Source of the DNA: Actinomycetes bacterium
Lineage (GTDB): Bacteria > Actinomycetota > Coriobacteriia > Anaerosomatales > Anaerosomataceae
Assembly: GCA_021850085.1 (NCBI GenBank)
Contig: JAJZRZ010000026.1
Span: 1-12,853, forward strand
Reading direction: 5' to 3'
DNA: 12,853 nucleotides
Part shown: piece by piece, positions 11,787 through 12,853 of the stretch
Layout of the letters: each line of letters starts with the position of its first letter
Numbering within the stretch: the first letter of the stretch is position 1
Program-made: the position numbers and the translations under genes
Notes under the pieces: model-generated
The model's input: the letters and a program-made list of their open reading frames with translations, nothing else
Told to the model about the DNA's origin: nothing
The model's database searches: none

Positions 11787-12853
11787 TCACCCCAGCTTGC
11801 CGAGGGTGCGCACGTCGCCGTCGCGCTTGGTCACGCCCTGGGAGTCGAAGTACTCAAGCAACGGCAGGATGTACTTTCGGCTCGAACCGGTGAGGTCGCG
11901 GGCATCCTTGACAAGGATCGACCCGTGCTCTTTGAGGTGGTCCACGATCTTCTCGCGCGCTAGGCTCACCGCCACCGCATCGAAGTGCAGGTCGGGGCCT
12001 AGCCGCAGGGCCGCACCCTCGGTGGCCATCTTTCCGAGCACCTTGCGGGCGATACCGGGATCCACGCCGGCCTCGGCGGCGAGCTCGGAGGTGGAAAGCG
12101 GCGCGAGACCCTGCCCGCCCAGCAGCGCGGCGAGCTTCTCGACAGCCTCGCTCTCGGCCGCAAGCGCGGTGGAGGCCGCCTTCGGGTGGCGCGCCTCGCC
12201 GCCGGCGAGCACCACGATCTCTCGCATCACCGCGATCTCGAGCAACGAGTCGAAGACCTTCGGATCGAGCCTGCGGTCCACCCGGTCGCGCAGCGCCGCG
12301 ATGCCGAGACCGGTGGCCTTCGGGTTCGCTTCGTGGAAGGCGAGCAGCTCGCGGCCGATCTCGGCGAGCAGGTGCGCCTGCGCTTCCGCTGTGACGAAGT
12401 ACGTCTCGCCGGCCACCTTCAGGCGCTCGAGCGTGGCCTTGTTGAGGTCGTCGGCCACCTGCGTACGCGGTACGCCGAGGGCGGCGGCCACCTGCGCCGA
12501 TGTCATCGGAAGCGCGCGGCTTGCGAGCAGGCCGAGTGCGGCGCCGGACAGATCGTGCGCGAGCAGCCGCTCGAGCAGCTCGCGCTCGTGCGACTTCAAG
12601 GTGGTGCGCCGAGGCGGGAGAGCGTCGAGCACCATACCGCCGCCGATCGTCCACATCGGCGAGTAGCTGCGGATGATGAAACGGTCGTCGTAGCGCGGGG
12701 CGAGCGGCTCTTCGAGGCGCACCTGCGCAAACGAGCTCTCGCCGGGCAGCAGTTCTGAAGCCCCCATGAGCAGCATCCTGCCGAGCACCTCGCGCGTGCC
12801 GTGGTGCACGTGCACGCGGGTGCCGCTCGCAAACGGCTTCTCCTCGCTCGCGA
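11787..12853 (-). CDS. selB: SelB, selenocysteine-specific elongation factor (C-terminal part)
   Basis: The last 354 codons are visible; the GTPase domain lies beyond the window edge. The first residues (FASGTRVHVHHGTREVLGR) are the beta-barrel domain III seen in SelB. DRFIIRSYSPMWTIGGGMVLD is the characteristic end of that barrel. The rest is a run of winged-helix modules that bind the SECIS hairpin of selenoprotein mRNAs, ending in SILVKDARDLTGSSRKYILPLLEYFDSQGVTKRDG, given here as SILVKDARDLTGSS, then RKYILPLLEYFD, then SQGVTKRDG. SelB delivers Sec-tRNA at UGA codons. selC follows 75 bp downstream, confirming a selenocysteine system. No selenoprotein gene is evident in this window. Confidence 0.95.
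   Translation of the reverse strand, partial: ASEEKPFASGTRVHVHHGTREVLGRMLLMGASELLPGESSFAQVRLEEPLAPRYDDRFIIRSYSPMWTIGGGMVLDALPPRRTTLKSHERELLERLLAHDLSGAALGLLASRALPMTSAQVAAALGVPRTQVADDLNKATLERLKVAGETYFVTAEAQAHLLAEIGRELLAFHEANPKATGLGIAALRDRVDRRLDPKVFDSLLEIAVMREIVVLAGGEARHPKAASTALAAESEAVEKLAALLGGQGLAPLSTSELAAEAGVDPGIARKVLGKMATEGAALRLGPDLHFDAVAVSLAREKIVDHLKEHGSILVKDARDLTGSSRKYILPLLEYFDSQGVTKRDGDVRTLGKLG

Overview
The window holds two kinds of DNA. From about 6400 to the right edge is ordinary GC-rich chromosome, with every gene on the minus strand. The genes are the 3' part of selB, selC (tRNA-Sec), a small Cys-containing protein, an FMN nitroreductase, fetA, fetB, a small membrane protein, a polyprenyl diphosphate synthase and an FprA-type flavodiiron protein. 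The gene set suggests an oxygen-avoiding, selenocysteine-using, GC-rich bacterium. My best guess is an anaerobic actinobacterial (Coriobacteriia-like) lineage, but no phylogenetic marker is present and this is inference.

From the left edge to about 6430 is an integron. It has an intI integrase with the IntI-specific insert, an adjacent attI junction, five attC sites of 86-100 bp (150-246, 1250-1342, 1613-1712, 2519-2604, 4559-4645), five complete cassettes and the start of a sixth. In each complete cassette the first 7 bases are the exact complement of the outer core of its own attC. This is what site-specific insertion of circular cassettes predicts. The extra base in the attC arm also places all sites in the minus orientation, matching the genes. 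The integrase points the same way as the cassettes and attI lies at its 3' end, the uncommon 'reverse integrase' layout.

Cassette cargo, in order from attI: a shikimate-kinase-like P-loop protein; an HNH endonuclease, whose cassette has received an IS30-family element between the stop codon and its attC; a protein with the HEPN RNxxxH motif; a 363-bp cassette with only a doubtful small ORF; a protein with a nucleoside-deoxyribosyltransferase/TIR-like N-terminal domain; and a truncated cassette whose first 42 codons look like a DUF6933 protein. The HEPN, NDT/TIR-like and HNH proteins belong to fold classes often used in phage defence or toxin systems, so the array may be a store of defence genes. 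No function is shown by sequence alone.

The backbone genes appear to form three units. These are selB-selC, with a strong selC promoter and terminator-like hairpins on both sides; a tight five-gene run from 11501 down to 8884, with gaps or overlaps of no more than about 31 bp; and polyprenyl synthase then flavodiiron protein, the former with its own promoter.
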